A DNA stretch of 64,000 nt from positions 142,538 to 206,537 of the forward strand of contig NZ_LMDK01000022.1 of assembly GCF_001425055.1 (NCBI RefSeq), read 5' to 3'. The notes under the pieces are model-generated. The model saw only the letters and a list, made by a program, of their open reading frames with translations, made no database searches and was not told where the DNA came from. This stretch comes from Pelomonas sp. Root1237 (GTDB lineage Bacteria; Pseudomonadota; Gammaproteobacteria; Burkholderiales; Burkholderiaceae_C). This document shows, in pieces, positions 1 through 7,703 of the stretch (position 1 is the first letter of the stretch; every line of letters begins with the position of its first letter). Position numbers and translations under genes: made by a program.

Positions 1-199
1 TCACGGCCACGCACAGCAAGCCTGCCACCAGCTGCATCCCCAGCACACGCCAGGGCGACAACATCGGCAACGCCGACTTCAGCGCTGCCGCCTGCTCAGG
101 GCTCAGGGCCTTGACGGGCAGCTCCTCTTTGTCGTCGTCCCAGCCGCCGGCCGTCGAAACGGCGGGGGGCCAGGTCTTTCGGGGGCCGTTCTCGGTCAT
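1..199 (-). CDS. atpI: ATP synthase subunit I (AtpI), N-terminal part
   Basis: Read leftwards from an ATG at 199, the gene runs off the window edge, leaving 66 codons. The product starts MTENGPRKTW, continues with an acidic stretch (WDDDKEEL), then LSPEQAAALKSA, LSPWRVLGMQ and the beginning of a hydrophobic segment (LVAGLLCVAV). A hydrophilic acidic head followed by a SPWRV-type entry into the first membrane helix is what I recall of AtpI proteins from Burkholderiales, where atpI heads the F0F1 ATP synthase operon. AtpI is a small membrane protein that assists c-ring assembly. Nothing downstream is visible, so the name rests on the N-terminus and on the promoter just upstream. Confidence 0.5.
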   Translation of the reverse strand, partial: MTENGPRKTWPPAVSTAGGWDDDKEELPVKALSPEQAAALKSALPMLSPWRVLGMQLVAGLLCVAV

Positions 200-295
200 G
201 GCGCCAGGGTCCTGGGGTGGGCGGCTCAACCCCCCAAACTACCAGGAGCTGATTGCACCGGGATGACGCACGGGCGCCACCCAACAAAGCCAGTC

Positions 296-325
296 ATTAT
301 ATGTGACGAGTTACACCGGGGTAAA
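296..325 (-). promoter_or_regulatory. Sigma-70-type promoter for atpI
   Basis: On the minus strand a perfect TATAAT (301-296) is preceded by TTTACC (325-320) with an 18-bp spacer. It lies about 100 bp upstream of the atpI start, in the only AT-rich patch of the 200-349 gap. The -35 is weak (4 of 6). Nothing else is seen in the gap. Confidence 0.45.
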
Positions 326-349
326 TACGCCCCCAGGCCGACACAGGAT

Positions 350-1243
350 TCAGGCGCTTGTCAGGGTCGCGGGCAAGCCCGGCACGTCGACGCGCAGTTG
401 CAGCACGGCGCCAGCGAGCGGCTCGCGTTCCAGTTCGTCGGCGGGGCGCTTCTCGCGCGCCGTCGTGATGAAGAGGGTGCGCAAGTCAGCGCCGCCGAAG
501 GTGGGCATGGTCGGGCAGGTCACCGGCAACTCGACACGCTGCACAACTTCGCCGGTCGGCGCAATGCGCAGCAGGCAGCCACCTTCAAACATCGCGGCCC
601 AGTAGTGGCCTTCAGCATCCATCGCTGCACCGTCAGGGCGGCCTCCGTAGGCCTCGCCCGGCGCGCGCGGCTTGAATTCGGCGAAGACGCGCGGGGAAGA
701 CAGCGCGCCGGTCGCCACGTCGAAGTCCGCGACGTAGATGCGATGGGCCTTGGTATCGGACCAGTGCATGCGGTGGCCGTCGGGACTCCAGGCCAGACCG
801 TTGGATGTCGTCAAGCCGGGCACCTGAGATTCAAAGACCTTGCCGTCGAAGCGATACAGCGCCGCCTCGGGCTCACGCGCATCCGAGATGCTGCCGATCC
901 ACAAACGCCCGGCAGGGTCGACCTTGCCGTCGTTGAAGCGCAGCCTTGCAGGGTCGTAGGGTGGCGGGCTGACGAGTTGCTGCGCACCGGTAGTCGTGTC
1001 CAGCGCCCACAGGCCGTCGCGCCGCGCGACGAGCAGGCCGCCGCCGGCGCGAGCCGCGATGCAGCCGGGCTCCGCCGCCTGCGGCCACACGTCTGGCGCG
1101 TCGATGCCCGCGCGCCAGCGCAGCACCTGACGGCCCGGAATGTCGACCGCATAGAGCTGCAGTTCGGTGGGATGCCAGAGCGGCGATTCGCCAAGCAGGC
1201 AGCGGTGCTCGCCGAGGGGCTGGATGTCGTGTTCGAGTGCCAT
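350..1243 (-). CDS. SMP-30/gluconolactonase/LRE family protein
   Basis: A 297-residue protein of the SMP-30/regucalcin/gluconolactonase beta-propeller family, close to the usual length of about 290-300. Hallmarks are GESPLWHP near residue 18 (metal-ligand Glu), RFNDGKVDPAGRLW near 103 (substrate/metal Asn), SNGLAWSPDG near 146 and GRPDGAAMDAEGHYW near 200 (metal Asp). These give the Glu-Asn-Asp metal site of a divalent-metal lactonase that opens sugar lactones. No signal peptide is visible, so it should be cytoplasmic. It is the last gene of the leftward operon, 17 bp behind a GNAT gene. The exact sugar lactone cannot be told. Confidence 0.85.
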   Translation of the reverse strand: MALEHDIQPLGEHRCLLGESPLWHPTELQLYAVDIPGRQVLRWRAGIDAPDVWPQAAEPGCIAARAGGGLLVARRDGLWALDTTTGAQQLVSPPPYDPARLRFNDGKVDPAGRLWIGSISDAREPEAALYRFDGKVFESQVPGLTTSNGLAWSPDGHRMHWSDTKAHRIYVADFDVATGALSSPRVFAEFKPRAPGEAYGGRPDGAAMDAEGHYWAAMFEGGCLLRIAPTGEVVQRVELPVTCPTMPTFGGADLRTLFITTAREKRPADELEREPLAGAVLQLRVDVPGLPATLTSA

Positions 1244-1260
1244 GCCGGCACTCTAGGCGG

Positions 1261-1776
1261 TTATCCGAAGTAACTCGGCCGGAAGGCGCCGAGCTCGGCC
1301 TTCAGATAGTGGGCGCCGGGGATGGGGTTGAAGTAGAACGGCGGCACCTCGGCAAAGCCCAGGCTTTCGTAGAGCCCACGGGCGGCTTCCATGTCATCCA
1401 GCGTGTCGAGCAGCATGGACGAATAGCCGGCCTCGGTGGCGCGATCCATCAGCGCCTGGGCCAGGATGCGGCCCAGGCCAAAGCGGCGGAAGGCCGGGCG
1501 CACGAAGAGGCGCTTCATCTCGCAGGCGTTCGGGTAGTCGGCGTCGGGCAGGGGCCGGAAGGCGCCGCTGCCGGCTATTGCGCCATCGACCGTTGCCAGC
1601 AGCATCAGCCCGCCGGGTGGTGCATAGGCGCCGGGCAAGGCAGCGAGCTCCTCTTCGAAACCCTGGAAGTCCAGATCGATGTCGAGGCTGTTGGCGTAGT
1701 CGCGCAGGACGAATCGAGCCTCCTGCCAGTCCTCGGGCGATTCAGGCGTGATGAGCTGTATGTCGGGGCCGGCCAT
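1261..1776 (-). CDS. GNAT family N-acetyltransferase
   Basis: 171 residues with the GNAT fold pattern: a beta-strand region with MLLATVDGAIAGSGAFRPL, then MKRLFVRPAFRRFGLGRILAQALMDRA, whose RRFGLG loop binds acetyl-CoA pyrophosphate, and a C-terminal LYESLGFAEVPPFYFNP typical of motif B. It would transfer an acetyl group from acetyl-CoA to an amine; the acceptor is unknown. The gene lies between alaX-like and SMP-30 genes with gaps of 25 and 17 bp, so it is probably co-transcribed with them. Confidence 0.85.
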   Translation of the reverse strand: MAGPDIQLITPESPEDWQEARFVLRDYANSLDIDLDFQGFEEELAALPGAYAPPGGLMLLATVDGAIAGSGAFRPLPDADYPNACEMKRLFVRPAFRRFGLGRILAQALMDRATEAGYSSMLLDTLDDMEAARGLYESLGFAEVPPFYFNPIPGAHYLKAELGAFRPSYFG

Positions 1777-1801
1777 AGGCGTCGCAGTTTAGCCAGCGGG
1801 A

Positions 1802-2506
1802 TCAGGCTGCAAATCCCAAGACCACGCGGCGGGTCTTGGCGCTCTTCTTCTCTATTTTGGTGACGACGACTTTGCCGATCTCGGCGGTATTGCCGACATG
1901 CGTGCCGCCACAAGGCTGCAGATCCACGCCCTGCACCTCCAGCACTCGAATACGCCCCAGCCCGCGTGGCGGCTGCACGCTCATCGAGCGAACGAGCCCT
2001 GGGTTTGCGTCCAATTCGTCTTCCGTGATCCAGCGGTGACCCACTGGACGCGCCTCTGCGACCAGCCGATCGAGCCCGGCCTGGATGGCTTCCTTGTCGA
2101 AGGGCTCGTCGGTATGGAAGTCCAGCCGCGCATAGCCTTCGGTGATGGAGCAGCCGTCGACCGGATAAGGCAGCAGCGCGCACAGCAGATGCGTCGCTGT
2201 ATGGAAACGCCGGTGAGCCTGGCGGCGCGCGGCGTCGACCTCGATGCGCACCGCCGTGCCGACGGTGGGCAACTCGCCTTCGATCAGGTGGGCGATGGCC
2301 TCGGGGTGTTCCTTGCTCTTGCGCGTGTCGGTCACACGCCAGCGCTGCTCGCCCGCGATCAGCCAACCGGTGTCGCCGGCCTGGCCACCGCCGAGCGGGT
2401 AGCAGACGGTGCGGTCCAGCAGCACGCCGCCTTCGCCGTGAGCGGTGACGACGGCCTCGCAGGCCAGCAGCGTTGCGTCCTCGCGGAACAGGTCTTCGGT
2501 CTTCAT
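1802..2506 (-). CDS. Alanyl-tRNA editing protein (AlaX family)
   Basis: 234 residues from the ATG at 2506; a GTG at 2509 is an alternative, but the ATG overlaps the stop of the preceding gene by one base (TGATG), which favours coupling. The zinc-site motifs of the AlaRS editing domain are present: HRRFHTATHLL (His-x3-His) near residue 100 and QPCGGTHVGNT (Cys-x3-His) near 210. A Gly-rich CYPLGGGQAGDTG segment near residue 37 marks the longer AlaX type. Such free-standing proteins deacylate mischarged Ser- or Gly-tRNA(Ala) in trans. The stand-alone length rules out AlaRS itself. Confidence 0.88.
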   Translation of the reverse strand: MKTEDLFREDATLLACEAVVTAHGEGGVLLDRTVCYPLGGGQAGDTGWLIAGEQRWRVTDTRKSKEHPEAIAHLIEGELPTVGTAVRIEVDAARRQAHRRFHTATHLLCALLPYPVDGCSITEGYARLDFHTDEPFDKEAIQAGLDRLVAEARPVGHRWITEDELDANPGLVRSMSVQPPRGLGRIRVLEVQGVDLQPCGGTHVGNTAEIGKVVVTKIEKKSAKTRRVVLGFAA

Positions 2507-3084
2507 CACCCGATCACTCCCAGTTCGACCTCGCCGAGCGGGGTGGCAAGGCGAGCCTTCAGGCCATCACGTGTCTCGAAGCCGAGCAGATGCACGCCCT
2601 GATCGGGCAGCGTGTCGGTCGGGTGGGCTTCGTCCCATTGGATGAGCACCGGCAACGCCTCGCGGCGCAGGCGGCGACCGTCCTCGCGCAGCGCGATGCG
2701 CCAGCGCAATGCGCCGCGTGAGGCGTCGACCGCCTCACCGGCGTCCACGCCCTCGCCGCGCCAATAGGCCAGCGCCGCGTCCAGGTTGGGGACGCGGGCG
2801 ACCCAGTGGATGAGCCCCGGCCCCAGCGCCAACCGTTCGCGCAGTGCGGGCTGGTCAAGGTCGAACCAGCGTGGCCGGCCTGGCGGTGGCGCCGCGGGGT
2901 CGATGGCGATGATTTCCAGGTAGCAGCGCGGGTGATTGGGGCCGCTGATCGACACCAGGCGGTTGTGCGTGCCCATCAACGCATGCTTGCCGCCGGGTTG
3001 CGGCGTGACGCCGAGCACTCGATCGCACCAGGCGACGCCCTCTTCCAGCGTCGCGGCACCAACGACGAGATGGTCGAGTTCCAT
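2506..3084 (-). CDS. VOC family / glyoxalase-like domain protein
   Basis: 192 residues from the ATG at 3084, three bases behind the phzF-like stop. The reading frame is open further upstream, but that part overlaps phzF in another frame. The start [34 protein letters not shown] is typical of the glyoxalase-like Pfam group (PF13468), with an N-terminal His in the metal position and repeated beta-alpha-beta-beta-beta modules ([18 protein letters not shown]). The substrate is unknown. Its stop overlaps the alaX start, showing translational coupling within the operon. Confidence 0.75.
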   Translation of the reverse strand: MELDHLVVGAATLEEGVAWCDRVLGVTPQPGGKHALMGTHNRLVSISGPNHPRCYLEIIAIDPAAPPPGRPRWFDLDQPALRERLALGPGLIHWVARVPNLDAALAYWRGEGVDAGEAVDASRGALRWRIALREDGRRLRREALPVLIQWDEAHPTDTLPDQGVHLLGFETRDGLKARLATPLGEVELGVIG

Positions 3085-3086
3085 GC

Positions 3087-3926
3087 TCACAGCCTCACCT
3101 GGCCGTGGATCAGCGGCGTCACGTCGCCGCCAATCCAGGTGCCCTCGCCGTCGCGCTTCACATGCACGCGGCCGGCCCGACCGAGAGCGGCGCCTTGGGC
3201 GGCCACATAGCTGTCGCCCGCCAGACCGGACTCCTGCAACCACAACGCCAGGCCGGCGTTGAGGCTGCCGGTGACCGGGTCTTCGGGGATGCCGAGGTCG
3301 GGCACAAAGGCGCGCACCTCGAACTGGCATTCACCGCCGGCCGGGTAGGCACCAACGACGCCGAGCTTGAGCCCCTGCATCGCGATGAAGTCCGGCTGCA
3401 GCGCCAGCACGCTGGCCGCGTCGCCCAGGCGAGCGGCCATCCAGCCGGGGCCGTTGTCGACCCAGACCAGGTCGAGCAAGGCTTCAGGCGTGATGCGCAG
3501 CGCGGCAATCGCCTGTGCACGCTCCTCCGCGCCCACGACACCACTGCGCTTCAACGGCGGCGCGGCAAAGGCCAGGCGGGCGCCGTCGCGCTTCACCCGC
3601 ACGAGGCCGATGGCACATTGCTGCACGACCTCACCGGCCTTCTTCGCATCGCCGCCACTGGCCAGGAAGGCATGGGCGCTGCCCAGCGTCGGGTGGCCAG
3701 CGAAGGGCAGTTCGCCGCCGGGCGTGAAGATGCGCACGCGGTAGTCGGCGCCCGGGTCGGTGGGCGGCAGCAGAAAGGTTGTCTCGGACAGATTGGTCCA
3801 GCGCGCGAAGTCGCTCATCTCGGCGTCGGACAGGCCGCTGCCGTCGATGACGACGGCCAGGGCATTACCCTTGAGCGGCACGGCGGTGAACACATCGACC
3901 TGGGCAAAGCGGCGCAACTGAGTCAT
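3087..3926 (-). CDS. PhzF family isomerase/epimerase-like protein
   Basis: 279 residues from the ATG at 3926, the usual PhzF length. Recognisable elements: RRFAQVDVFTAVPLKGNALAVV at the N-terminus, NLSETTFLL with the conserved catalytic Glu near residue 45, and the FTPGGELPFAGHPTLGSAHAFL signature near 65-85. The C-terminal half contains CQFEVRAFVPDLGIPEDPVTGS, the second family signature. PhzF homologues have a diaminopimelate-epimerase-like fold and isomerise small acids; most, like this one outside a phenazine cluster, have no known substrate. The gene sits 7 bp after a GNAT gene in an amino-acid-related operon. Confidence 0.88.
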   Translation of the reverse strand: MTQLRRFAQVDVFTAVPLKGNALAVVIDGSGLSDAEMSDFARWTNLSETTFLLPPTDPGADYRVRIFTPGGELPFAGHPTLGSAHAFLASGGDAKKAGEVVQQCAIGLVRVKRDGARLAFAAPPLKRSGVVGAEERAQAIAALRITPEALLDLVWVDNGPGWMAARLGDAASVLALQPDFIAMQGLKLGVVGAYPAGGECQFEVRAFVPDLGIPEDPVTGSLNAGLALWLQESGLAGDSYVAAQGAALGRAGRVHVKRDGEGTWIGGDVTPLIHGQVRL

Positions 3927-3933
3927 GGCTTGA

Positions 3934-4368
3934 TCACGGCTTGAGATATAGACCGGGGCGGACGATTTCCATGCCGCGCTGCGGCTTGGCCAGTGGCGAG
4001 AAGCCGTGGCCGGCGTAGACCGCATGGGCGTCGCGGGTGAAGAGCATGAAGCGGCGCAAGCCCTGCAGGTCGGCGTGGGCCAGCAGCGTCTCGATCATCC
4101 ATTTCGCCAGGCCGTGGCCGCGGTGGGTATCGAGCACATAGACATCGCAGAGATAGGCGAAGGTCGTCCGGTCCGTCACGACGCGGGCAAAGCCGACCTG
4201 GCCGACCCCTTCGGCATGCAACGCGATGCACAGTGAGTTGGCAATCGAGCGCTCGACCAAGGCCAGCGGAATGCCTTCGGACCAATAGGCCCCGACGAGG
4301 AAGTCGTGCGCCGCCCGGGCGTCGATGTCCTCGGGCGCAAAGCTGAGCCGGTAGCCGTCGCGCTGCAT
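3934..4368 (-). CDS. GNAT family N-acetyltransferase
   Basis: 144 residues from an ATG at 4368 that overlaps the aminotransferase stop by one base (TGATG). GNAT features: GVGQVGFARVVTDRTTFAYLCDVYVLDTHRGHGLAKWMIETLL, with the RGHGL acetyl-CoA loop, and LFTRDAHAVYAGHGFSPLAKP near the C-terminus. The pattern is that of the small YjdJ/ElaA-like GNATs of unknown acceptor. Coupling to the aminotransferase suggests a related amino-acid substrate, but that is inference. Confidence 0.85.
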   Translation of the reverse strand: MQRDGYRLSFAPEDIDARAAHDFLVGAYWSEGIPLALVERSIANSLCIALHAEGVGQVGFARVVTDRTTFAYLCDVYVLDTHRGHGLAKWMIETLLAHADLQGLRRFMLFTRDAHAVYAGHGFSPLAKPQRGMEIVRPGLYLKP

Positions 4369-5576
4369 CAGGGCGCGTGCTCCGCAACCGGCTCCAGCGC
4401 CTCGTGCAGCAGACGGCCGAGCTTCTCGACGCCATCCCGGATCAGGTCCGGTGTCAGCGTGACGAAGGACAGGCGCAGCGTGCGCGGGTCGGGCTGGTGG
4501 GCATAGAAGGCCGCGCCCGGCACATAGGCGATGCCGGCGTCCACGGCCCGGGGCAGCAGGGCCATCGCGTCCAGGCCTTCGGGCAGGCGGATCCAGAAGA
4601 ACATGCCGCCCTGGGGCGACAGGTAGTCGCAGCCCGGCGGCAGATGCTCGCGCAGAGCCTCGGCCATCGCATCGCGGTTGGCCTTGTAGAGGGCGCGGAT
4701 GGTGGGGATGTGGCCGTCCAGGAAGCCATCGCGGATGACCTCGTGGACGACGCGCTGATTGAAGCCCGGCGTGTGCAGGTCGGCGGCCTGCTTGGCCTGC
4801 AGCAGCTTCGGGTACAGCTCGGGCGGGGCGATCAGATAGCCGAGGCGAAAGCCCGGCGTCAGCACCTTGGAGAAGGAGCCCAGGTAGAGCGACCCTTCCG
4901 GCCATAGGCTGGATAGCGCGGCCGGCGGCGGCTCGTCGAACCAGAGGTCGCCATAAGGGTTGTCCTCGACGATGGGCACGCCGGCGCGGCGCGAGGCTTC
5001 GACGACTTCCACGCGGCGCTGAGCGCCCATGACGCGGCCGGTCGGGTTCTGGTAGTTGGGCAGCAGATAGCTGAAGCGCGTGCCGGGTGCGTCATGCGGC
5101 AGGGTCGCAATGGCCTCGGGGCGCGGGCCCTGGTCGTCGCTGGCGAGACTCGCAAAGATGGGCTCAAACGGCGTGAAGGCCTGCAGCGCACCGAGGTAGG
5201 TCGGCGTCTCGACGGCCACCGGCGCACCAGCGTCGCAGAGGATCTTGCCGACCAGGTCCAGCCCCTGCTGGGAGCCGCTGGTGATCAGCACCTGTTCCGG
5301 CGTCACGGTCATGCCGAGTGTTGCGACCCGCGCCGCCACCCATTCGCGCAGCGGCGCAAAGCCCTCGCTGGCCGCGTATTGCAGGGCCTCGCGCGGGTTC
5401 TTGCTCAGCACGCGGTCGCAGGCGGCCTTCAGCGCGTCGACCGGAAAGGTGTCCGCGCTCGGCAGGCCGCCGGCCATGGACAGGATGCCGGGCTTCTCGG
5501 TGACCTTGAGGATCTCGCGAATGATGGACGGGTTCATCCGCGCGGCGCGGCGCGCTTGGGTCCAGACGGTCGTCAT
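4368..5576 (-). CDS. PLP-dependent aminotransferase, class I/II (LysN/MocR-catalytic-domain type)
   Basis: 402 residues from the ATG at 5576, chosen because GAGGGG lies about 6 bp upstream; an ATG at 5594 has no such site. Fold-type-I features: SMAGGLPSADTFP, TSGSQQGLDLVGKIL (phosphate-binding turn), LPNYQNPTGRVM (Asn contacting PLP), VEDNPYGDLWF (Asp) and LGSFSKVLTPGFRLGY, with the Schiff-base Lys near residue 240. The profile matches 2-aminoadipate/aromatic/branched-chain aminotransferases without a DNA-binding head. It would move an amino group between an amino acid and 2-oxoglutarate; the specific donor cannot be read from sequence. Confidence 0.88.
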   Translation of the reverse strand: MTTVWTQARRAARMNPSIIREILKVTEKPGILSMAGGLPSADTFPVDALKAACDRVLSKNPREALQYAASEGFAPLREWVAARVATLGMTVTPEQVLITSGSQQGLDLVGKILCDAGAPVAVETPTYLGALQAFTPFEPIFASLASDDQGPRPEAIATLPHDAPGTRFSYLLPNYQNPTGRVMGAQRRVEVVEASRRAGVPIVEDNPYGDLWFDEPPPAALSSLWPEGSLYLGSFSKVLTPGFRLGYLIAPPELYPKLLQAKQAADLHTPGFNQRVVHEVIRDGFLDGHIPTIRALYKANRDAMAEALREHLPPGCDYLSPQGGMFFWIRLPEGLDAMALLPRAVDAGIAYVPGAAFYAHQPDPRTLRLSFVTLTPDLIRDGVEKLGRLLHEALEPVAEHAP

Positions 5577-5602
5577 GTCAGCCCCTCGTTCCATGAGTAC
5601 AT

Positions 5603-5659
5603 GGACCGATCCCCCGAGGGGATGGCGGTCCGGCTAGGGGCGGCCCGGCGCTCGGCCCG
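5603..5659. repeat. Dispersed palindromic repeat, copy A
   Basis: In the 138-bp gap between aminotransferase and racemase. A hairpin (GGACCGATCCCC, loop CGA, GGGGAT-gg-CGGTCC; 5603-5631) is followed by a 30-bp core at 5630-5659 (CCGGCTAGGGG then CGGCCCGGCGCTCGGCCCG). The core recurs at 10240-10270 with one inserted base, and its 3' part (GGCGCTCGGCCCG) recurs near 38557. Not coding. Confidence 0.6.
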
Positions 5660-5714
5660 CCGGCCGGCAAAGACAGAATGGTGCATGGCAATCACTCGCG
5701 GGATTTCAAAGGAG

Positions 5715-6410
5715 TCAGCCTAGCATCCAGTCGACCGCCGCACGGGCCTGCAAATCGGTGGAGTCGAACAGCGGCAGGGCGGCAGCGCTGTCAGCGGGCA
5801 GCAGCAGGCCCAGCTCGGTGCAGCCAAGAATGGCGGCCTGTGCGCCGCGGTCGGCCAGGGCTGCAACCTGGGCGCGCAGGGCCTCGCGCGAGGCCGGTTC
5901 AAAGCGGCCGCGGCACAGTTCCTCGTAGATCAAGCGGTGCACTTCCGTGCGGCCTACCTCTTCGGGCGTGATGACCTCGATGCCAAATCGCTCCCACATG
6001 CGGTCGCGATAGAAGCCCTGCTCCATCGTGAAGCGCGTGGCCAGCAGGCCGGCGCGTTTGACGCCGGCCGCACGCAGCGCCTCGGCGGTCGCGTCGACGA
6101 TGTGCAAGACCGGCAGGCCGGCCGCTTGCTCGATCTCGGTGGCGACCAGGTGCATGGTGTTCGTGGCAATCAGCAGCGCCTGCGCGCCGGCGCGCTTCAG
6201 GCCGGCGGCGGCTTCGCCCAGCACGCGCGCCGCTTCGGCCCATTGGCCGGCGGACTGCATGGCCGCAATCGGCGCGAAGTCGACGCTGTGCAGCACCAGC
6301 TGGGCGCTGTGCAGGCCCCCCAGGCGCGCGGCGACGCCGCGGTTGATCAGCGCGTACAGATGCTGGGTGGACTCCCAGCTCATGCCACCCAGGATGCCGA
6401 GGGTCTTCAT
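5715..6410 (-). CDS. Aspartate/glutamate racemase family protein (YgeA-like)
   Basis: 231 residues beginning MKTLGILGGMSWEST, the N-terminal signature of the Asp/Glu racemase superfamily. The first catalytic position is Thr, in LLIATNTMHLV near residue 83, and the second is Cys, in AILGCTELGLLL near 198. This Thr/Cys pair is the arrangement reported for E. coli YgeA, which acts on L-aspartate and L-glutamate rather than as a balanced Cys/Cys racemase. The enzyme is cofactor-independent and cytoplasmic. Its ATG overlaps the end of the DUF2917 gene by four bases. Confidence 0.88.
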   Translation of the reverse strand: MKTLGILGGMSWESTQHLYALINRGVAARLGGLHSAQLVLHSVDFAPIAAMQSAGQWAEAARVLGEAAAGLKRAGAQALLIATNTMHLVATEIEQAAGLPVLHIVDATAEALRAAGVKRAGLLATRFTMEQGFYRDRMWERFGIEVITPEEVGRTEVHRLIYEELCRGRFEPASREALRAQVAALADRGAQAAILGCTELGLLLPADSAAALPLFDSTDLQARAAVDWMLG

Positions 6411-6703
6411 GCAGCGCCTGCGAGATTCATGCGCCAGCCTCGCGCCGGCTTGGCCTCGACTCTGCGCTTGGGCGCGGGCTGCAGCAATTGAAAGGCTGCT
6501 TCCGGCCAGGCCTCGACAACGACCTCCTGACCAGCAGCCAGCGTCAGGCCCTCACCGGCACGCAGCCAGTGGTCGTCGGTGCCTCCCGAAATGGTCAGCC
6601 ACAGCCGACCACCCGTCACGACGAGGCGGCGCGGCGTGCGAGCGGCAGCCAGGGTCAGCGCCTGGCCGGGCGCAAGTGGGATGGTGAATCGATCATTCAT
6701 CAC
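6407..6703 (-). CDS. DUF2917 domain-containing protein
   Basis: 98 residues with the compact DUF2917 pattern: LAPGQALTLAAARTPRRLVVTGGRLWLTISGGTDDHWLRAGEGLTLAAGQEVVVEAW, a predicted all-beta cupin-like domain found mostly in beta- and gammaproteobacteria. No catalytic residues are evident and no function is established. It overlaps the racemase by four bases (ATGA) and follows the exporter by 9 bp, so it belongs to the same transcript. Confidence 0.8.
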   Translation of the reverse strand: MMNDRFTIPLAPGQALTLAAARTPRRLVVTGGRLWLTISGGTDDHWLRAGEGLTLAAGQEVVVEAWPEAAFQLLQPAPKRRVEAKPARGWRMNLAGAA

Positions 6704-6712
6704 AGGCCTCCT

Positions 6713-7648
6713 TCAGTGAACCGGTTGCCGTTTGCCCAGCCACACGACCGCGAGCACGGCGGCGGCGAAGACCACGGTCATCGCATCCAGCCGCTCGCCC
6801 AGCAAGGGCACTGCGAACAGCATGGACAAAAAGGGTTGCAGCACCTGCACCTGGCTGACGCGCATCGTGCCGCCCAGGGCCAGGCCGCGATACCAGGCAA
6901 AGAAGCCGATCCACATCGACACCAGCGATACATAGGCAAAGCCGCCCCAGGCCGAAGCCGCCACCGGCGCCGTCGGCCGCGTCAGCACGGCCAGTGGCAC
7001 GGTGAAGGGCAAGCTGATGACCAGCACCCAGCAGATCACCTGCTCGGCCGTCAGGGCGCTGGTGAGCCGCGCGCCGCTGACATAACCCGCCGACGCGCAG
7101 ACCACAGCCCCCAGCAGAAGGCCGTCCGCCATCTCCAGCCCGCCCGCCCCGCGCCAGGCCGCAAAGCCGATCACCAATGCCAGCCCAGCCAACGCACAGA
7201 TCCAGAACCCCAGGCTCGGCCGCTGGCGCAGCACCAGCGCGGCGATGACGGCCGTGGCCAGTGGCAGCACACCGGACACGACCGAGGCATGCACCGCGTC
7301 CACATGGCGGACTGCAAAGCCCAGCAGCAGCGGCCAGCCGAACACGACGCCAGCGGCCGTGAAGGCCAGCAGCTGCCATTCGCCGCCGCGCGGCCGTCGC
7401 GCGCCGGTGATCCAGAGATAGGCGATCGACAACAGCCCCGCCGCCACCGCGCGCCCGAAGGCGACAAAGGCCGGGTCGAGCTGGGGCGCCGCAGCGCTGC
7501 CACCGGCCAGCCGCGTCATCGGGATGCTGAGGGCGAACATGACGACGCCCGCCAGACCGAGCAGCAGGCCACGTGTCGCATCGGACGTGGTGGTCGTCGA
7601 GACCGTGGTGGACGTGGAAAACCCTGACATGGACTCAGTCTGAGGCAT
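6713..7648 (-). CDS. DMT/EamA family exporter
   Basis: 311 residues with about ten hydrophobic segments in two five-helix repeats, the EamA layout (first repeat from LLLGLAGVVMFALSIPMTRL, second from MADGLLLGAVVCASAGYVSG). The first 25 residues are Ser/Thr-rich and probably cytoplasmic. Family members usually export amino acids or other metabolites. It is divergent from a MocR-type regulator across a 55-bp region with repeated TACAG sites, a common regulator-transporter arrangement. It heads the leftward gene run. Confidence 0.88.
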   Translation of the reverse strand: MPQTESMSGFSTSTTVSTTTTSDATRGLLLGLAGVVMFALSIPMTRLAGGSAAAPQLDPAFVAFGRAVAAGLLSIAYLWITGARRPRGGEWQLLAFTAAGVVFGWPLLLGFAVRHVDAVHASVVSGVLPLATAVIAALVLRQRPSLGFWICALAGLALVIGFAAWRGAGGLEMADGLLLGAVVCASAGYVSGARLTSALTAEQVICWVLVISLPFTVPLAVLTRPTAPVAASAWGGFAYVSLVSMWIGFFAWYRGLALGGTMRVSQVQVLQPFLSMLFAVPLLGERLDAMTVVFAAAVLAVVWLGKRQPVH

Positions 7649-7656
7649 GACACCGA

Positions 7657-7701
7657 TACAGAACCAGTACAGTCAGCCAACCTGACCAAGAATCTGTACT
7701 G
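7657..7701. promoter_or_regulatory. Probable MocR operator region (TACAG repeats)
   Basis: Between the divergent eamA and mocR genes, TACAG occurs at 7657-7661 and 7668-7672 (direct, 11 bp apart) and inverted as CTGTA at 7694-7698. The longer arms CAGTACAG (7665-7672) and CTGTACTG (7694-7701) are perfect complements. Two direct half-sites plus an inverted one fit known MocR binding sites. The last arm touches the mocR start, which would allow autorepression. Confidence 0.55.
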
Positions 7702-7703
7702 CC

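Noticed and set aside
3613..3628. TGGCACATTGCTGC as another sigma-54 promoter
   Set aside because: The GG-to-GC distance is 11 instead of 12 and the site is inside the phzF-like gene.
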